A DNA stretch of 64,000 bases from Terriglobales bacterium (GCA_035764005.1 DASTZZ010000017.1:1-64000), one strand, 5' to 3'; counted from the first letter of the stretch, positions 33,179 to 42,169 are shown. Numbers and translations are program-made. Notes: generated from the sequence alone by a model not told the origin.

Positions 33179-33916
33179 TCAGGAACCTTGTCGTCCAGCT
33201 GCAACTGACGCCGTCTGCGCTTGCTGTGCTCCTGTTTGCGAGTCGCCTACCAGTTTGGAAAAGACAATCAGCCGCTGTGGCGCCGGTCCGATGTAATACG
33301 TTGGGTAACAGGTGATCAACGTGAGGCGCGCGTCCGGGGAATTCTTCAACACGGAGACATCGCTGGGCTCCACGATCTTCTTTCCCGTTACTTGAAACGT
33401 GTAGGTGTGACCGCCGCGGCGAACCTGGATCTCATCGCCCTTTGCTAGTTCGTAAATATGCCGGAAGAACGTGTCGCGATGAGCGGAGATGACGGAGTTG
33501 CCCGTTTCGCCGGGAGCTGGAGTGCTCTTCAGATGACCAGGACCAACGCGCAGCGCGCGATGATTGGTGCCCTCCACTACGATTACGTCTAAATTGATTT
33601 TCGGGATCGAGACGCGGGTGAGGCCGTCCTCTTCGACAGCCTTCACGCTGGTCTTCGTTGTTGCTACGCTCTTCTGCTGCTCCTGCCATTCGCGCTGGAG
33701 CACCTTCTGCTCGTGGTACATCGCCCAGTATTCCGAGCCGACGTAGCCGAGAATGCCAACCCCGATCAGCATCAGGATCGCCGAGAGTCGCTGGCGAACA
33801 ACCAGCCGGCGCAGCTTCTGCCACTCCGGGCGCTTCGTCAGCTCGTGTCGATGAGCCCAAATTGACTGAGCAATGTTGGGCATCTTTGCTGGGTCAAATC
33901 TCTGCATAGGAGACAC
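33179..33916 (-). CDS. Class D/E-like sortase
   Basis: A 245-residue type II membrane protein: one TM segment (RLSAILMLIGVGILGYVGSEYW, about 43-64), a coiled linker, then the sortase barrel. The catalytic triad is visible as His146 (VISAHRDTFF), Cys203 (LTLITCYPTYY) and Arg215 (APQRLIVFS). It cleaves a sorting motif and transfers the substrate by transpeptidation. Its likely substrate is the adjacent gene at 33962-34534. A sortase in a Gram-negative background is atypical but recurrent in Acidobacteria. Confidence 0.93.
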   Translation of the reverse strand: MSPMQRFDPAKMPNIAQSIWAHRHELTKRPEWQKLRRLVVRQRLSAILMLIGVGILGYVGSEYWAMYHEQKVLQREWQEQQKSVATTKTSVKAVEEDGLTRVSIPKINLDVIVVEGTNHRALRVGPGHLKSTPAPGETGNSVISAHRDTFFRHIYELAKGDEIQVRRGGHTYTFQVTGKKIVEPSDVSVLKNSPDARLTLITCYPTYYIGPAPQRLIVFSKLVGDSQTGAQQAQTASVAAGRQGS

Positions 33917-33961
33917 AAAAGCGCCGCAGAGGTTTGGATGCAGAAATCCAGAGCAGCGCGA

Positions 33962-34534
33962 TTATTTGTGAACTGGGCGGGTACGCAGGGCAGAGATGAC
34001 GCCGCCTACGAGAATACCGAATCCGATAATGGAGAGCAGCGGCAGCGAGCCATTGCCGTTTGGCAGGTCATTCGCCAAAGGCTGCGGCAGTGGCGGAAGG
34101 TTTGAGCTTTGTGCTCCGGTTGCGTTTGCCGCAGTCGCAGTTGCGGCGACGCTAAAGTGGACTTCGGATCGCGTTCCCGAAACGGGAGCACCGTTTGCAT
34201 CTACGACCTGAACGACAACGTCGTGGGCACCCGGCTTGAGCCCGTTGAAGGTATAGTTCGATTCGGTCGTCTCGACCGGATCACGGCCATCGATCCGGAG
34301 TTCATAAGTAGGGCTACTCGCAGCCTTCGCCGACACTTGCCGATACTGCACGACAGCGTAGGCTCGGCCCAGTTCTTCGCCCGCCGCCGGGGAAATGATG
34401 TGCACTGGAGTTGCAGCAGCCGAGGCCACCTCAGTATCCACAGCGTGGTGCAGTGCCCATGCCCGCCGATGCAGGGCAAAAGGTGTCGCAATCGCGATCA
34501 GCAATATGAGGACGGCGATACGAAAGTTTTTCAT
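33962..34534 (-). CDS. Exported protein with C-terminal LPxxx-type sorting signal, likely sortase substrate
   Basis: A 190-residue protein. N-terminal signal (FRIAVLILLIAIATPFAL), a beta-rich domain (VHIISPAAGEELGRAYAVVQ; SNYTFNGLKPGAHDVVVQVV) similar to Ig/FN3-like cell-surface modules, and a Pro/Asn-rich stalk. The C-terminus is a tripartite sorting signal: LPNGNGS, a hydrophobic helix (LPLLSIIGFGILVGGVISAL) and a basic tail (RTRPVHK). It lies 45 nt upstream of the sortase on the same strand, so enzyme and substrate are likely one operon. Confidence 0.8.
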   Translation of the reverse strand: MKNFRIAVLILLIAIATPFALHRRAWALHHAVDTEVASAAATPVHIISPAAGEELGRAYAVVQYRQVSAKAASSPTYELRIDGRDPVETTESNYTFNGLKPGAHDVVVQVVDANGAPVSGTRSEVHFSVAATATAANATGAQSSNLPPLPQPLANDLPNGNGSLPLLSIIGFGILVGGVISALRTRPVHK

Positions 34535-34870
34535 GGCGCCCGTACGTTATTACCTGGTTACTATTTATGAGAACGTAAATACCACCTCTGTCCCTGGCGA
34601 TTCCATTGCGTTCATGCCTCCGGAATTGCTGACCTGAGCCGGACAAAAGCAGCAGAATCAAATATTTACTTTCCTTAATACTGCTGGTACTGAGCCGGTT
34701 CTCACACCGGCACCTGTGTATACCCTATGCAATTCCGTAGCCTAAGCTCCTGCCCAGAGTAGAACCTTTTGAATTTTTTTCAGCCAGGAGAGTTCGGCGC
34801 AGACGCGTTGGGCCCCTGCAATGCGTCTGCGAGAAACATCCGCTTGTTAGCTACGCGAGCCTTAAAGAGA
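34535..34870. other. Intergenic leader region, small hairpin only
   Basis: About 335 bp, AT-rich near 34640-34680. It holds one clear hairpin, GCCGGT-TCTCAC-ACCGGC (34694-34711), flanked by GGT..ACC. No gene, promoter or known riboswitch was convincing. It is probably the 5' leader of the sortase-substrate operon (minus strand). Confidence 0.4.
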
Positions 34871-35560
34871 CTACTTGATGACCTTCGTTGGAAGGGTCGC
34901 ATCTTGGGCTGCAGCAGCTTGGGTCGCGTCGATCACCAAAGGCGAGTGATCGTAGAAGTTGACGGTTGCCTGCAAGGACTTACGTTTGTCCCAATCATCC
35001 CGTGGTACAGGAAAGCTGAAGATGGCCAGGCCTTTCTGATCAACGTTCGCAGGAATGCTGGATTCGACTTGAAAAGGTTTCAGATCGGGAATCGCTAACT
35101 GCGGGTACGCCTGCACGATGCGTCCGTGGTCGGATGCTGGAGCGGCGTCATCGGTAAACTCGCCTTTTTCGGTAACCAACTTCGCCTGGAGTCCCTTGAT
35201 GTACATCGGCTTACCAATCGCGTTCTTCACGTCGAGAGCGATGTTCACCAGCACGGAGTCGCTCTTTTCTACGTTTTGATCGATTGTTCCTTCCTGGCCC
35301 GGAGCAATCGAGCCCTTCGACTCAATGTGCATCGGCAGTGCAACCACACGGACGGCAGTGCCCGTTGAGGTCGGGGGCTTTCGCGACGATGCGAGATAGA
35401 TGCCGAGGACGATTGCGAGCACGGCAGCAGCGACCACCACCGGCACAACCGGAGGCAGACTCCAGCGTGCGCTGTCGAGCTCTTCGGTTATCGGCACGTG
35501 CCCGGCGTCGGGACGCGCATCTTCCGCCTTCTTTACTACTGGACTGGATGGACTCGACAT
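34871..35560 (-). CDS. Single-pass membrane protein of unknown function
   Basis: A 229-residue protein. A charged cytoplasmic head precedes one TM segment (PPVVPVVVAAAVLAIVLGIYLAS, about 35-58) and a ~170-residue periplasmic beta-rich domain (DSVLVNIALDVKNAIGKPMY; VESSIPANVDQKGLAIFSFP; LQATVNFYDHSPLVI) that resembles small DUF-type Ig-like domains. The end is Ala/Gln-rich. It is transcribed toward the sortase operon but separated by more than 330 bp. Function not recognised. Confidence 0.75.
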   Translation of the reverse strand: MSSPSSPVVKKAEDARPDAGHVPITEELDSARWSLPPVVPVVVAAAVLAIVLGIYLASSRKPPTSTGTAVRVVALPMHIESKGSIAPGQEGTIDQNVEKSDSVLVNIALDVKNAIGKPMYIKGLQAKLVTEKGEFTDDAAPASDHGRIVQAYPQLAIPDLKPFQVESSIPANVDQKGLAIFSFPVPRDDWDKRKSLQATVNFYDHSPLVIDATQAAAAQDATLPTKVIK

Positions 35561-35597
35561 AGCGCCTCCTCGAGATGCCTCACCTGGTGCTCTGAAG

Positions 35598-37373
35598 CTA
35601 AGATGCTGAATGCTGCTTCCGTGTCACCGACGTATGGACACGTCGCTGCATAGCCTCTGCAAACTGCGCCGCCGGTAATGTGTTCAAAACGTCGTCGCGT
35701 GTAAGCCAGGCACGGCGAGCCTGCACAACGCCGTAACGCATCTTCTCCAGATGTGAAGTGTGGTGCGAGTCAGTATTGATCACGATCTTTACGCCACGCT
35801 CCTTCGCCATCTTCAAGTGGCGATCGCATAGATCCAGACGGTCGGGATATGCGTTCAACTCCATTGCAACTCCGTATTCGGCGGCAGCGCGCATGATGGC
35901 ATCGAGGTCGAAATCGTAACCTTCGCGCCGCAATAGGATACGCCCGGTTGGGTGTCCCAGAATGGAAATGTGATCGCTGGTGATCGCCCGCAGCAGACGG
36001 TCGGTCATCTGCTTCGGTTCTTGCTGGAAGTGTGAGTGGACGCTGGCAATAACCAGATCCATTTCGTCGAGGACGGAGCCGGAAAGATCGAGTTCGCCGT
36101 CGGCAAGAATATCAACTTCAATTCCAGCCAGGACTCTGATTCCTTCGGTCTGCTTTCCAACCGCGCGAATCTTCTTGATGTGTTCCGCCGCGCGCGTATC
36201 GTCGAGACCGTTAGCAAAGGCCAGATTCTTCGAGTGATCGGTGATCGCCATGTACTCGTAACCGCGTTCGCGTGCGGAGCCGATCATCTCTTCGATGGTG
36301 CACCGGCCGTCAGTCTCTGCGGTGTGCATGTGCACGTCGCCGCGAATGTCGCTCAATTCGATCAACTTCGGCAACGCGTGTTGTGCAGCGGCTTCGATCT
36401 CGCCCTGATTTTCGCGAAGCTCGGGAGGAATGTAGTCGAGCTTCAGCGCGGCATAGACCTCTTCTTCGGTGGCGCTGGCGATGTGCTTGCCGTCGGAGAC
36501 ACGCGTTAGCGCGTATTCGCTTAGGGTATAACCCATCTTGAGCGCCCGTTGGCGGATGGAAACGTTGTGCGTCTTCGAGCCGGTGAAATATTGCAACGCC
36601 GCGCCAAACGATTCCGGCTTGAGCGTGCGCACATCGACCTGCATCCCACTGCGCAATTTGAAGCTGACCTTGTTACCGCCCTTGGCAAGGACTTCGGAAA
36701 TTCCGGGAAAAGTCACAATTCGATCCAGCAATGGGTCGAGCCGTTCATCCGCACAGCATGGGCCTGTAATCAGGATGTCGAGATCGCCAACGGTGTCGCG
36801 TCCACGGCGCAACGATCCTGCCGCAGTGATCTTCTCAATGCCAGGCATCTCTGCTAGAAACTCTTTGATTTTTTCCGCTGTGCGTTCGGCGGCATCGAGC
36901 AGAAAGCGTCCGGAAATTCGCCGATATTCTTCAATGCCTTTCAGAATTTTCTGCTCGTGTTTCTCTCCCATTCGCGGGAGCTCGCGAATCTTACCTTCGC
37001 GCGCGAGCTTCTCAACACCATCAACATCGCAAATCTGGAAAGCGTCCCAGATGAGCGCGATTGTCTTCGGGCCGAGCCCTTGGATTTTCAGCAACTCCAG
37101 CATGGACGGACGATATTTTTGCAGCAAATCGGCGTGAAGGCCGAAATTGCCTTCCTTCAAAAGCTGCTGAATGTTCGTAGCCATAGTTTTGCCGATGCCA
37201 GGAACTTCGAGCAGCTTCTTCGTGTCCGAAGCTAGGTCCGCGACGCGGTAGGGAAGTCCTTCGATCGCCTCGGCCGCGCGACGATACGAGCGGATGCGGA
37301 AAGGATCGTCTCCGCGAATCTCCATCAGATCGGCGGTTTCGTAGAACACCGCGGCAATATTCCGGTTTTCCAT
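35598..37373 (-). CDS. polX: Family X DNA polymerase with C-terminal PHP domain
   Basis: A 591-residue protein. N-terminal helix-hairpin-helix DNA-binding region (LPYRVADLASDTKKLLEVPG; LLKIQGLGPKTIALIWDAFQ), pol beta-like palm and fingers with GSLRRGRDTVGDLDILITG (catalytic Asp pair in DLDI), and a C-terminal PHP metal-dependent phosphoesterase starting DIRGDVHMHTAETDGRCTIE. It also shows MAITDHSKNL, ILAGIEVDILADGELD-like segments, and VINTDSHHTSHLEKMRYGV. It fills short gaps in base-excision repair; the PHP domain gives 3'-5' exonuclease or AP-endonuclease activity. Confidence 0.95.
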   Translation of the reverse strand: MENRNIAAVFYETADLMEIRGDDPFRIRSYRRAAEAIEGLPYRVADLASDTKKLLEVPGIGKTMATNIQQLLKEGNFGLHADLLQKYRPSMLELLKIQGLGPKTIALIWDAFQICDVDGVEKLAREGKIRELPRMGEKHEQKILKGIEEYRRISGRFLLDAAERTAEKIKEFLAEMPGIEKITAAGSLRRGRDTVGDLDILITGPCCADERLDPLLDRIVTFPGISEVLAKGGNKVSFKLRSGMQVDVRTLKPESFGAALQYFTGSKTHNVSIRQRALKMGYTLSEYALTRVSDGKHIASATEEEVYAALKLDYIPPELRENQGEIEAAAQHALPKLIELSDIRGDVHMHTAETDGRCTIEEMIGSARERGYEYMAITDHSKNLAFANGLDDTRAAEHIKKIRAVGKQTEGIRVLAGIEVDILADGELDLSGSVLDEMDLVIASVHSHFQQEPKQMTDRLLRAITSDHISILGHPTGRILLRREGYDFDLDAIMRAAAEYGVAMELNAYPDRLDLCDRHLKMAKERGVKIVINTDSHHTSHLEKMRYGVVQARRAWLTRDDVLNTLPAAQFAEAMQRRVHTSVTRKQHSAS

Positions 37374-37418
37374 GTCTTAGGCTTGAACGATTCTAAATAC
37401 TTTCAGAATCGTGCTGCG

Positions 37419-37449
37419 AAGCTTCGGAGCTCCGTGGCTCCGGAGCTTT
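37419..37449. repeat. Inverted repeat between polX and the cold-shock gene
   Basis: AAGCTTCGGAGC-TCCGTG-GCTCCGGAGCTTT forms a stem with 12-bp arms and one mismatch. It lies upstream of polX and downstream of the cold-shock terminator; it could be a second terminator without a T run or a leader structure of polX. Confidence 0.55.
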
Positions 37450-37456
37450 CTTTCCA

Positions 37457-37485
37457 ACAAAAAACCCAGCCAGATCGGCTGGGTT
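37457..37485 (-). terminator. Rho-independent terminator of the cold-shock gene
   Basis: Minus strand AACCCAGCC-GATCT-GGCTGGGTT followed by a TTTTGTT tract, 21 nt past the csp stop. The 9-bp perfect stem plus U-rich tail is a canonical intrinsic terminator. Confidence 0.88.
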
Positions 37486-37505
37486 CCTGAGAAGGCTCAA
37501 ACTCA

Positions 37506-37730
37506 CTAGGAAACCTTGGTCACGCTGTCGGCCTGTGGACCTTTTTGGCCCTGCACGATCTCGAACTCGACCTGATCGCCTTCCTGAAGGCTCTTGTAGC
37601 CTTCAGTCTTAATTGCGCTGTAGTGAACGAAGACATCCGGCCCATTTTCCTGGCCGATGAATCCAAACCCTTTGGCATTGTTAAACCACTTGACTGTGCC
37701 TTTAATGCGCGTCACTTGCATACCTTCCAT
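37506..37730 (-). CDS. Cold-shock protein (CspA family)
   Basis: A 74-residue single-domain OB-fold protein. RNP1 is visible as KGFGFIGQE and RNP2 as [24 protein letters not shown] and the Gly/Gln end are typical. ATG 37730 is kept because AAGGA sits 4 nt upstream; ATG 37721 is an alternative. It has its own intrinsic terminator. It acts as an RNA chaperone and transcription antiterminator. Confidence 0.97.
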   Translation of the reverse strand: MEGMQVTRIKGTVKWFNNAKGFGFIGQENGPDVFVHYSAIKTEGYKSLQEGDQVEFEIVQGQKGPQADSVTKVS

Positions 37731-37967
37731 TTATTCCTTTTTGGGGCCGAACTGTGCGTTGGGACCCGAACTATCCAGAACATCCCTTGGGGACTGCACA
37801 AGGAGAGTTACTCGCATGCCCGAGAAGAGGAGGGGAACGGCACGCCCGTAATTCTTGGGGGTCCTAGTGAGGTTACTGGTTAGCTAAATTATCAATCACT
37901 TTGGAGGTATTGTCAAAGTAGTACACAGCGGCAAAGAGCCGCAAAGGAAAGCTTGATAAAGCGTTTT

Positions 37968-38558
37968 CTAAACCGCTGAATCTAACCAGAATAGCGAGGC
38001 CAGCGTCTTGGCATCGCGGATACTTCCATTCTGCGCCATCTTCAGAGCGGAGGGCAGGGTAACGAAGCGCGTCTGGATGCGCTCGTCGTCCTCGGGCTGA
38101 GCCTTGCCGCGGGTGAGACTGGTCGCGAGATAGACGTCCATGGTCTCGTCCAGAATGCCCGGACTTACATAGAAATGCAGCGCATGTTTCCAACGCTTCG
38201 CAGTCAGGCCAGTTTCTTCCAGCAGCTCGCGCTTCGCTGCAACTGCAGGGGATTCTCCCGGATCGATGTGCCCGGCCGGCAGCTCCCATAAATAATCGTC
38301 AGCCGCGTACCGGTATTGGCGCTCCAGCAGGACCCGCGGCGGAGACGTGGAATCGTCGACCGCCAGAACTACCACTGATCCGTGATGCCGAATGATTTCG
38401 CGAAGCGCAACGACTCCCTTGGGCTCGCGAACTTTGTCGGCCACGACGGTGTACACCTTGCCTCGGTAGCCGATCTTGCGCGAGAGGATTTTGGCGTGCT
38501 TTGGCTTGGGAAGATCGAGCTTTCTTTTCTTCTTACTGCTCGTACGAGAGGCGGGCAT
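37968..38558 (-). CDS. Nudix hydrolase (ADP-ribose pyrophosphatase-like)
   Basis: About 196 residues from ATG 38558; two upstream in-frame ATGs exist, the farthest overlapping the divergent gene's start codon. The Nudix box is complete: GHIDPGESPAVAAKRELLEETGL, matching Gx5Ex7REUxEExGU, where the Glu residues bind magnesium. The N-terminal KVYTVVADKVREPKGVVALREIIRHHG and the phrase AGHIDPGE are typical of ADP-ribose/GDP-mannose pyrophosphatases. It is divergent from the DUF2520 gene. Hydrolyses nucleoside-diphosphate sugars; substrate inferred. Confidence 0.93.
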   Translation of the reverse strand: MPASRTSSKKKRKLDLPKPKHAKILSRKIGYRGKVYTVVADKVREPKGVVALREIIRHHGSVVVLAVDDSTSPPRVLLERQYRYAADDYLWELPAGHIDPGESPAVAAKRELLEETGLTAKRWKHALHFYVSPGILDETMDVYLATSLTRGKAQPEDDERIQTRFVTLPSALKMAQNGSIRDAKTLASLFWLDSAV

Positions 38559-38610
38559 GAAGGCATAGGTTAACATTCCCTCGCGGTTCCCATCGAAACG
38601 TACCGTCTTC

Positions 38611-39489
38611 ATGCCCGCTAGATCGAAAAGTCAAAAATATGAAATTGCGATCATCGGCGCCGGAACTTTGGCCAGCGCTCTGGCGCGCGCGCTCCATTCG
38701 AAGGAGTACCGAGTCTCGGAGATCGTGTCGCGATCGAACCCGCAGTCGCTGCGGCGCGCGCGCATATTGGCCAACCGGATTCAAAGTTCGGCTACAACGA
38801 TACAAGCTGCCGAGATGTCCGCCGACATCGTTTGGATTTGTGTGCCCGACGACGCGATTGCCGCCTTGGCTGAACAAATGACCGACGAACGCGACTGGCG
38901 CGGCAAGATCGTCGTACATTCGAGCGGCGCTCTCAGCTCCGATACGTTGGAGCTTCTTCGACGCAAGGGCGCGGAGGTCGCTTCGGCACACCCGCTGATG
39001 ACTTTCGTTAGTTCCTCCCAACCAAAGCTGAAAGGCGTGCCATTCGCGCTCGAAGGCACCGCAAAGGCGTTGACTGCGGTCGAGACCATCATCAGTGATT
39101 TCGAAGCGCACGCGTTTCGAATTGCGAGGACAGAAAAAGCGGCGTATCACGCCTTCGGTTTCTTTTCGTCGCCGGGAATCGTGGCGCTCATCGCAGCCGC
39201 TATCGAAGTTGGCAAGCTGGCCGGGCTGGAAGGAAAACGAGTTCGGGCGCTAATGGAGCCGATCGTGCGACAGACGATCGACAATTGCTTCCGCACTTCA
39301 CCGCAACAGGCATTCAGCGGACCAGTTCGGCGCGGAGACGTGGAAACCATTCGCAAGCACCTCAAGGTCCTGGACGAACATCCGGATCTGCTCGATCTCT
39401 ACGGTTCCCTGGTGCGCATCGCGTTGAAGGATCTTCCGAGCGCGAACACTGACTCACTACAACGCCTGGTCAACAAAACGCGGCCGTAA
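38611..39489 (+). CDS. Rossmann-like and DUF2520-domain oxidoreductase-like protein
   Basis: A 292-residue protein. N-terminal NAD(P)-binding motif IAIIGAGTLASALARALHSK (about 12-31), followed by WICVPDDAIAALAEQM and IVVHSSGALSSDTLELLRRK, the ProC/F420-reductase-like fold. The C-terminal DUF2520 helical domain is AFGFFSSPGIVALIAAAIEV..., TIDNCFRTSPQQAFSGPVRRGD. This pair is found next to pantothenate or other cofactor genes in many bacteria, but the reaction is not established. Its stop overlaps the next frame start at 39489. Confidence 0.85.
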   Translation: MPARSKSQKYEIAIIGAGTLASALARALHSKEYRVSEIVSRSNPQSLRRARILANRIQSSATTIQAAEMSADIVWICVPDDAIAALAEQMTDERDWRGKIVVHSSGALSSDTLELLRRKGAEVASAHPLMTFVSSSQPKLKGVPFALEGTAKALTAVETIISDFEAHAFRIARTEKAAYHAFGFFSSPGIVALIAAAIEVGKLAGLEGKRVRALMEPIVRQTIDNCFRTSPQQAFSGPVRRGDVETIRKHLKVLDEHPDLLDLYGSLVRIALKDLPSANTDSLQRLVNKTRP

Positions 39490-39563
39490 TGCGTGAGGAG
39501 CACGCGTTGGGTTCCTCCATCGCCCCAGCCATTCGCTTTCATCTTCATGGTAAATTCATCGCA

Positions 39564-41534
39564 ATGTTCAAGCTGTTGTTGCTCACCGTTCTACTGTCCC
39601 TTCCGGGCTCTTGCCAAAATTCAGCTTCGACACCTCCGATCACTGTTCCGATCACCGATCCCAGGCAGATCACGAGCAGAGTGCTGAAAAGGGAAGTACA
39701 GCCTTTCTCGATCGAGAAGCTGTACATGACACGTGTGGTTGGCGCCACAAGCTGGTCGCCTGACGGCAAAGAAGTCGCATTCGTCACAAACATCTCGGGA
39801 CGAAACAACGTCTGGCTGATGTCGTCGGACGGGGGCTGGCCTTCGCAGCTCACCATCAGCGACCAGCGGCAGACCGATCCTGCGTGGTCCCCGAACGGGA
39901 AATGGATTTCTTTCGCCTCCGATCATGATGGCGACGAGCAATGGGATCTGTTCCTGGTTTCGCCGCATACCGGCGAAGTCGTGAATCTCACCAACACTCC
40001 CGACGTTGCCGAAGAAGGACAGGCATGGTCGCCGGACTCGCGCTATCTCGCCTATATGTGGAAGCCGCGCAGCTCGCCCAATTTTGAGATCGACTTGATG
40101 GACGTGCTCACCAAGCGCTACCGCGCCCTGACCAAGGACACGCTTAAGAACCTGAGCAACACCGGACCAATCTGGTCCGGCGATGGTAAGACGATTGCGT
40201 ACACGCAGCAGGATGCAGCAGGGAAGAACTCGAACATTTTTCTGCTCGAAGTAGCCAGCGGTAAAACTACGCTGCTGACACCGCACTCTGACGAGCACAA
40301 CTACCAGGCAACGGCGTTTTCGCCAGACGGCAAATATCTGCTCATCACCTCCAACGCGAAGGGCTACGACAATGCCGCGCTGCTGGAAATCGCTAACACA
40401 AAGATTGACTGGCTCACCGATGAGAAATGGGAGGTTGGGTCCGGCACGTTCTCTCCTGACAGCAAGCGACTCACATGGATCGAAAACGTCGATGGCAATA
40501 CGCAGATCTTTGTGTACGACATCGCTTCGAAGCAGACGACGATGCTGCCTTTGCCCGCCGGCGTCAACACGCCGGCAGGATCTGTGACTTCATTTTCGCC
40601 CGACGGTCAGCGGCTGCTTTATTACCATAACGGTCCAAACTCGCCGAACGATGTCTGGGTTTACGACTTCGCCGGCAAGCAATCAAAGCAACTCACGCAC
40701 TCGTTGCTCGCCGGCTTGAGCGCCGATGATATGGTTGAGCCGTTTCTCGTGCATTATCCGAGCCGCGACGGCAAGTGGCAGATTTCCGCTTTTGTTTACG
40801 TCCCACACAATGCGCCGCGCGATCATACCCATCCCGCAATTGTGTATATCCACGGCGGGCCAACGTCGCAGATCGTCAACGGCTTCAATCGTGTGATTCA
40901 GTATCTCGCCAATCAGGGATACCTGGTGATCGCGCCCAACTACCGAGGCTCGACCGGCTACGGCAAGGAATTCATGGATGCCAATCGCTTCGACATGGGC
41001 GGAGGCGATCTCGAGGACGTACTGGCTGCCGCGGACTGGATTCAGAAGACGGGCTATGTCGATCCCAAGAAGTTGGTTGTCTTGGGCGGCAGCTATGGGG
41101 GATACATGACGATGATGGCGCTCACCAAAGCTCCCGATGTGTGGGCCGCAGGCGTGCCGATTGTCCCATTTGTGAACTGGTTCACCGAGGTACAGAACGA
41201 AGATCCTCTACTGCACGAATACGATCTCGCCACCATGGGCGATCCGGTGAAGAACAAGGCGCTCTGGGAGGACCGCAGCCCGATCAATTTTGTCGATCGC
41301 ATCAAAGCTCCGGTGCTGCTGCTGGCCGGAGGCAATGACCCGAGATGTCCGAAGTCAGAGGCGCAGCAGGTGGCCGATGCCATCAAAAAGCGCGGCGGGA
41401 CCGTGGAGTTGAAGATCTACGACAACGAAGGCCACGGGTTCGCTCGTGTCGAAAATCAGATTGACGCCTACACGCGAGTGGCCGACTTTCTGAAGAAATA
41501 CGTTCCCGCGCCTCCATGCGGGTGCACTCTATGA
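39564..41534 (+). CDS. Secreted S9-family prolyl oligopeptidase-like serine peptidase
   Basis: A 656-residue protein from ATG 39564; a longer frame opens at 39489, but the signal peptide (FKLLLLTVLLSLPGSCQNSA) begins here. The N-terminal half is a WD40-like/TolB-like beta-propeller with repeated SPDGKxxxF/Y motifs (WSPDGKEVAFVTNISG; FSPDGKYLLITSNAKG; FSPDGQRLLYYHNGPN). The C-terminal alpha/beta hydrolase has HGGPTSQIVNGFNRVIQYLA, the nucleophile Ser510 in GGSYGGYMTM, Asp in GGNDPRCPKSE and His in NEGHGF. It cleaves dipeptides or oligopeptides in the periplasm. A REP hairpin follows the stop. Confidence 0.94.
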   Translation: MFKLLLLTVLLSLPGSCQNSASTPPITVPITDPRQITSRVLKREVQPFSIEKLYMTRVVGATSWSPDGKEVAFVTNISGRNNVWLMSSDGGWPSQLTISDQRQTDPAWSPNGKWISFASDHDGDEQWDLFLVSPHTGEVVNLTNTPDVAEEGQAWSPDSRYLAYMWKPRSSPNFEIDLMDVLTKRYRALTKDTLKNLSNTGPIWSGDGKTIAYTQQDAAGKNSNIFLLEVASGKTTLLTPHSDEHNYQATAFSPDGKYLLITSNAKGYDNAALLEIANTKIDWLTDEKWEVGSGTFSPDSKRLTWIENVDGNTQIFVYDIASKQTTMLPLPAGVNTPAGSVTSFSPDGQRLLYYHNGPNSPNDVWVYDFAGKQSKQLTHSLLAGLSADDMVEPFLVHYPSRDGKWQISAFVYVPHNAPRDHTHPAIVYIHGGPTSQIVNGFNRVIQYLANQGYLVIAPNYRGSTGYGKEFMDANRFDMGGGDLEDVLAAADWIQKTGYVDPKKLVVLGGSYGGYMTMMALTKAPDVWAAGVPIVPFVNWFTEVQNEDPLLHEYDLATMGDPVKNKALWEDRSPINFVDRIKAPVLLLAGGNDPRCPKSEAQQVADAIKKRGGTVELKIYDNEGHGFARVENQIDAYTRVADFLKKYVPAPPCGCTL

Positions 41535-41550
41535 GAGGGCCACAGAAGCC

Positions 41551-41581
41551 GTCAGTACCGTTCGCGGGTAAGCGAATGGGT
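41551..41581. repeat. GTCAGTACC-type REP hairpin, copy 1
   Basis: GTCAGTACCGTTCGC-GGGTAA-GCGAATGGGT, just after the S9 peptidase stop. The same family occurs at 48259-48287 and 50494-50521. Different from the hairpins flanking the RAYT gene. Confidence 0.7.
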
Positions 41582-41759
41582 CTATGCGAGCAGTCCAGCA
41601 TTTCCACTGCGTCTTGCGCGGTCCTTGCCTGAGTTCTTGAGCGTCAACTTGGCAAGCATGAGGCTCTGCTCTCTCAGCCATGCGGATTGTTGGCGTGTGG
41701 CGCGAGACCTCTCACGTATCTTTTGCACTCTCGTTATTACGTGCTGTAGCTCGTTGTCG

Positions 41760-41804
<45 letters not shown>

Positions 41805-41993
41805 CAAAATCATCTCCGCTAGTTGCGTCGGAGTCATACGTTGAATTGCGCCAATCAAGCGGTTTCGAAAGCTGAATAGCGAAATCTGATGATTATCGAG
41901 TCAAAGTGCCAGATGAGCGATCACCCTCGAGAACCCCGAGCCCTCAGAGCCGCCACACTCATCCCGGCTAACGCGGGACGCTACTGACACGGA

Positions 41994-42013
41994 CGTGACC
42001 TTCGTGTTAACTG
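41994..42013. repeat. Half-copy of the TTAACACGAAGGTCAC inverted-repeat family
   Basis: CGTGACCTTCGTGTTAACTG is one arm of the repeat that flanks the elements at 44603-44696 and 45889-46406. No partner arm is seen here. It lies just upstream of the fad operon promoter. Confidence 0.65.
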
Positions 42014-42028
42014 CGATCCAGCATCTAA

Positions 42029-42058
42029 TTGACTGAATGAATACTCATTCAGTAGCAT
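42029..42058 (+). promoter_or_regulatory. FadR-regulated promoter of the fad operon
   Basis: The -35 TTGACT (42029-42034) and -10 TAGCAT (42053-42058) are 18 bp apart. The spacer is filled by CTGAATGAATACTCATTCAG (42033-42052), a near-perfect palindrome. Its core TGAATGAATACTCATTCA fits the Bacillus FadR (TetR-family) box TGAATGAMTANTCATTCA at every position. Acyl-CoA-released repression of beta-oxidation is the expected logic. No FadR gene is in the window. Confidence 0.82.
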
Positions 42059-42169
42059 CTCACTAAGGCCATGCCGACCACCCTGGACACGAACCTTTCC
42101 CGTATAGCCACGCTGACCTTTAGCTCCGATAAGATGGGAACCTCGCCTATGGCGAGCGAAAGCCGGGGC

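Noticed and set aside
34600-34760. Possible c-di-GMP (GEMM) riboswitch before the sortase-substrate gene
   Set aside because: Words like ACGCAA and a GCCGGT hairpin are present, but the conserved receptor-loop sequence and paired arms of GEMM are missing.
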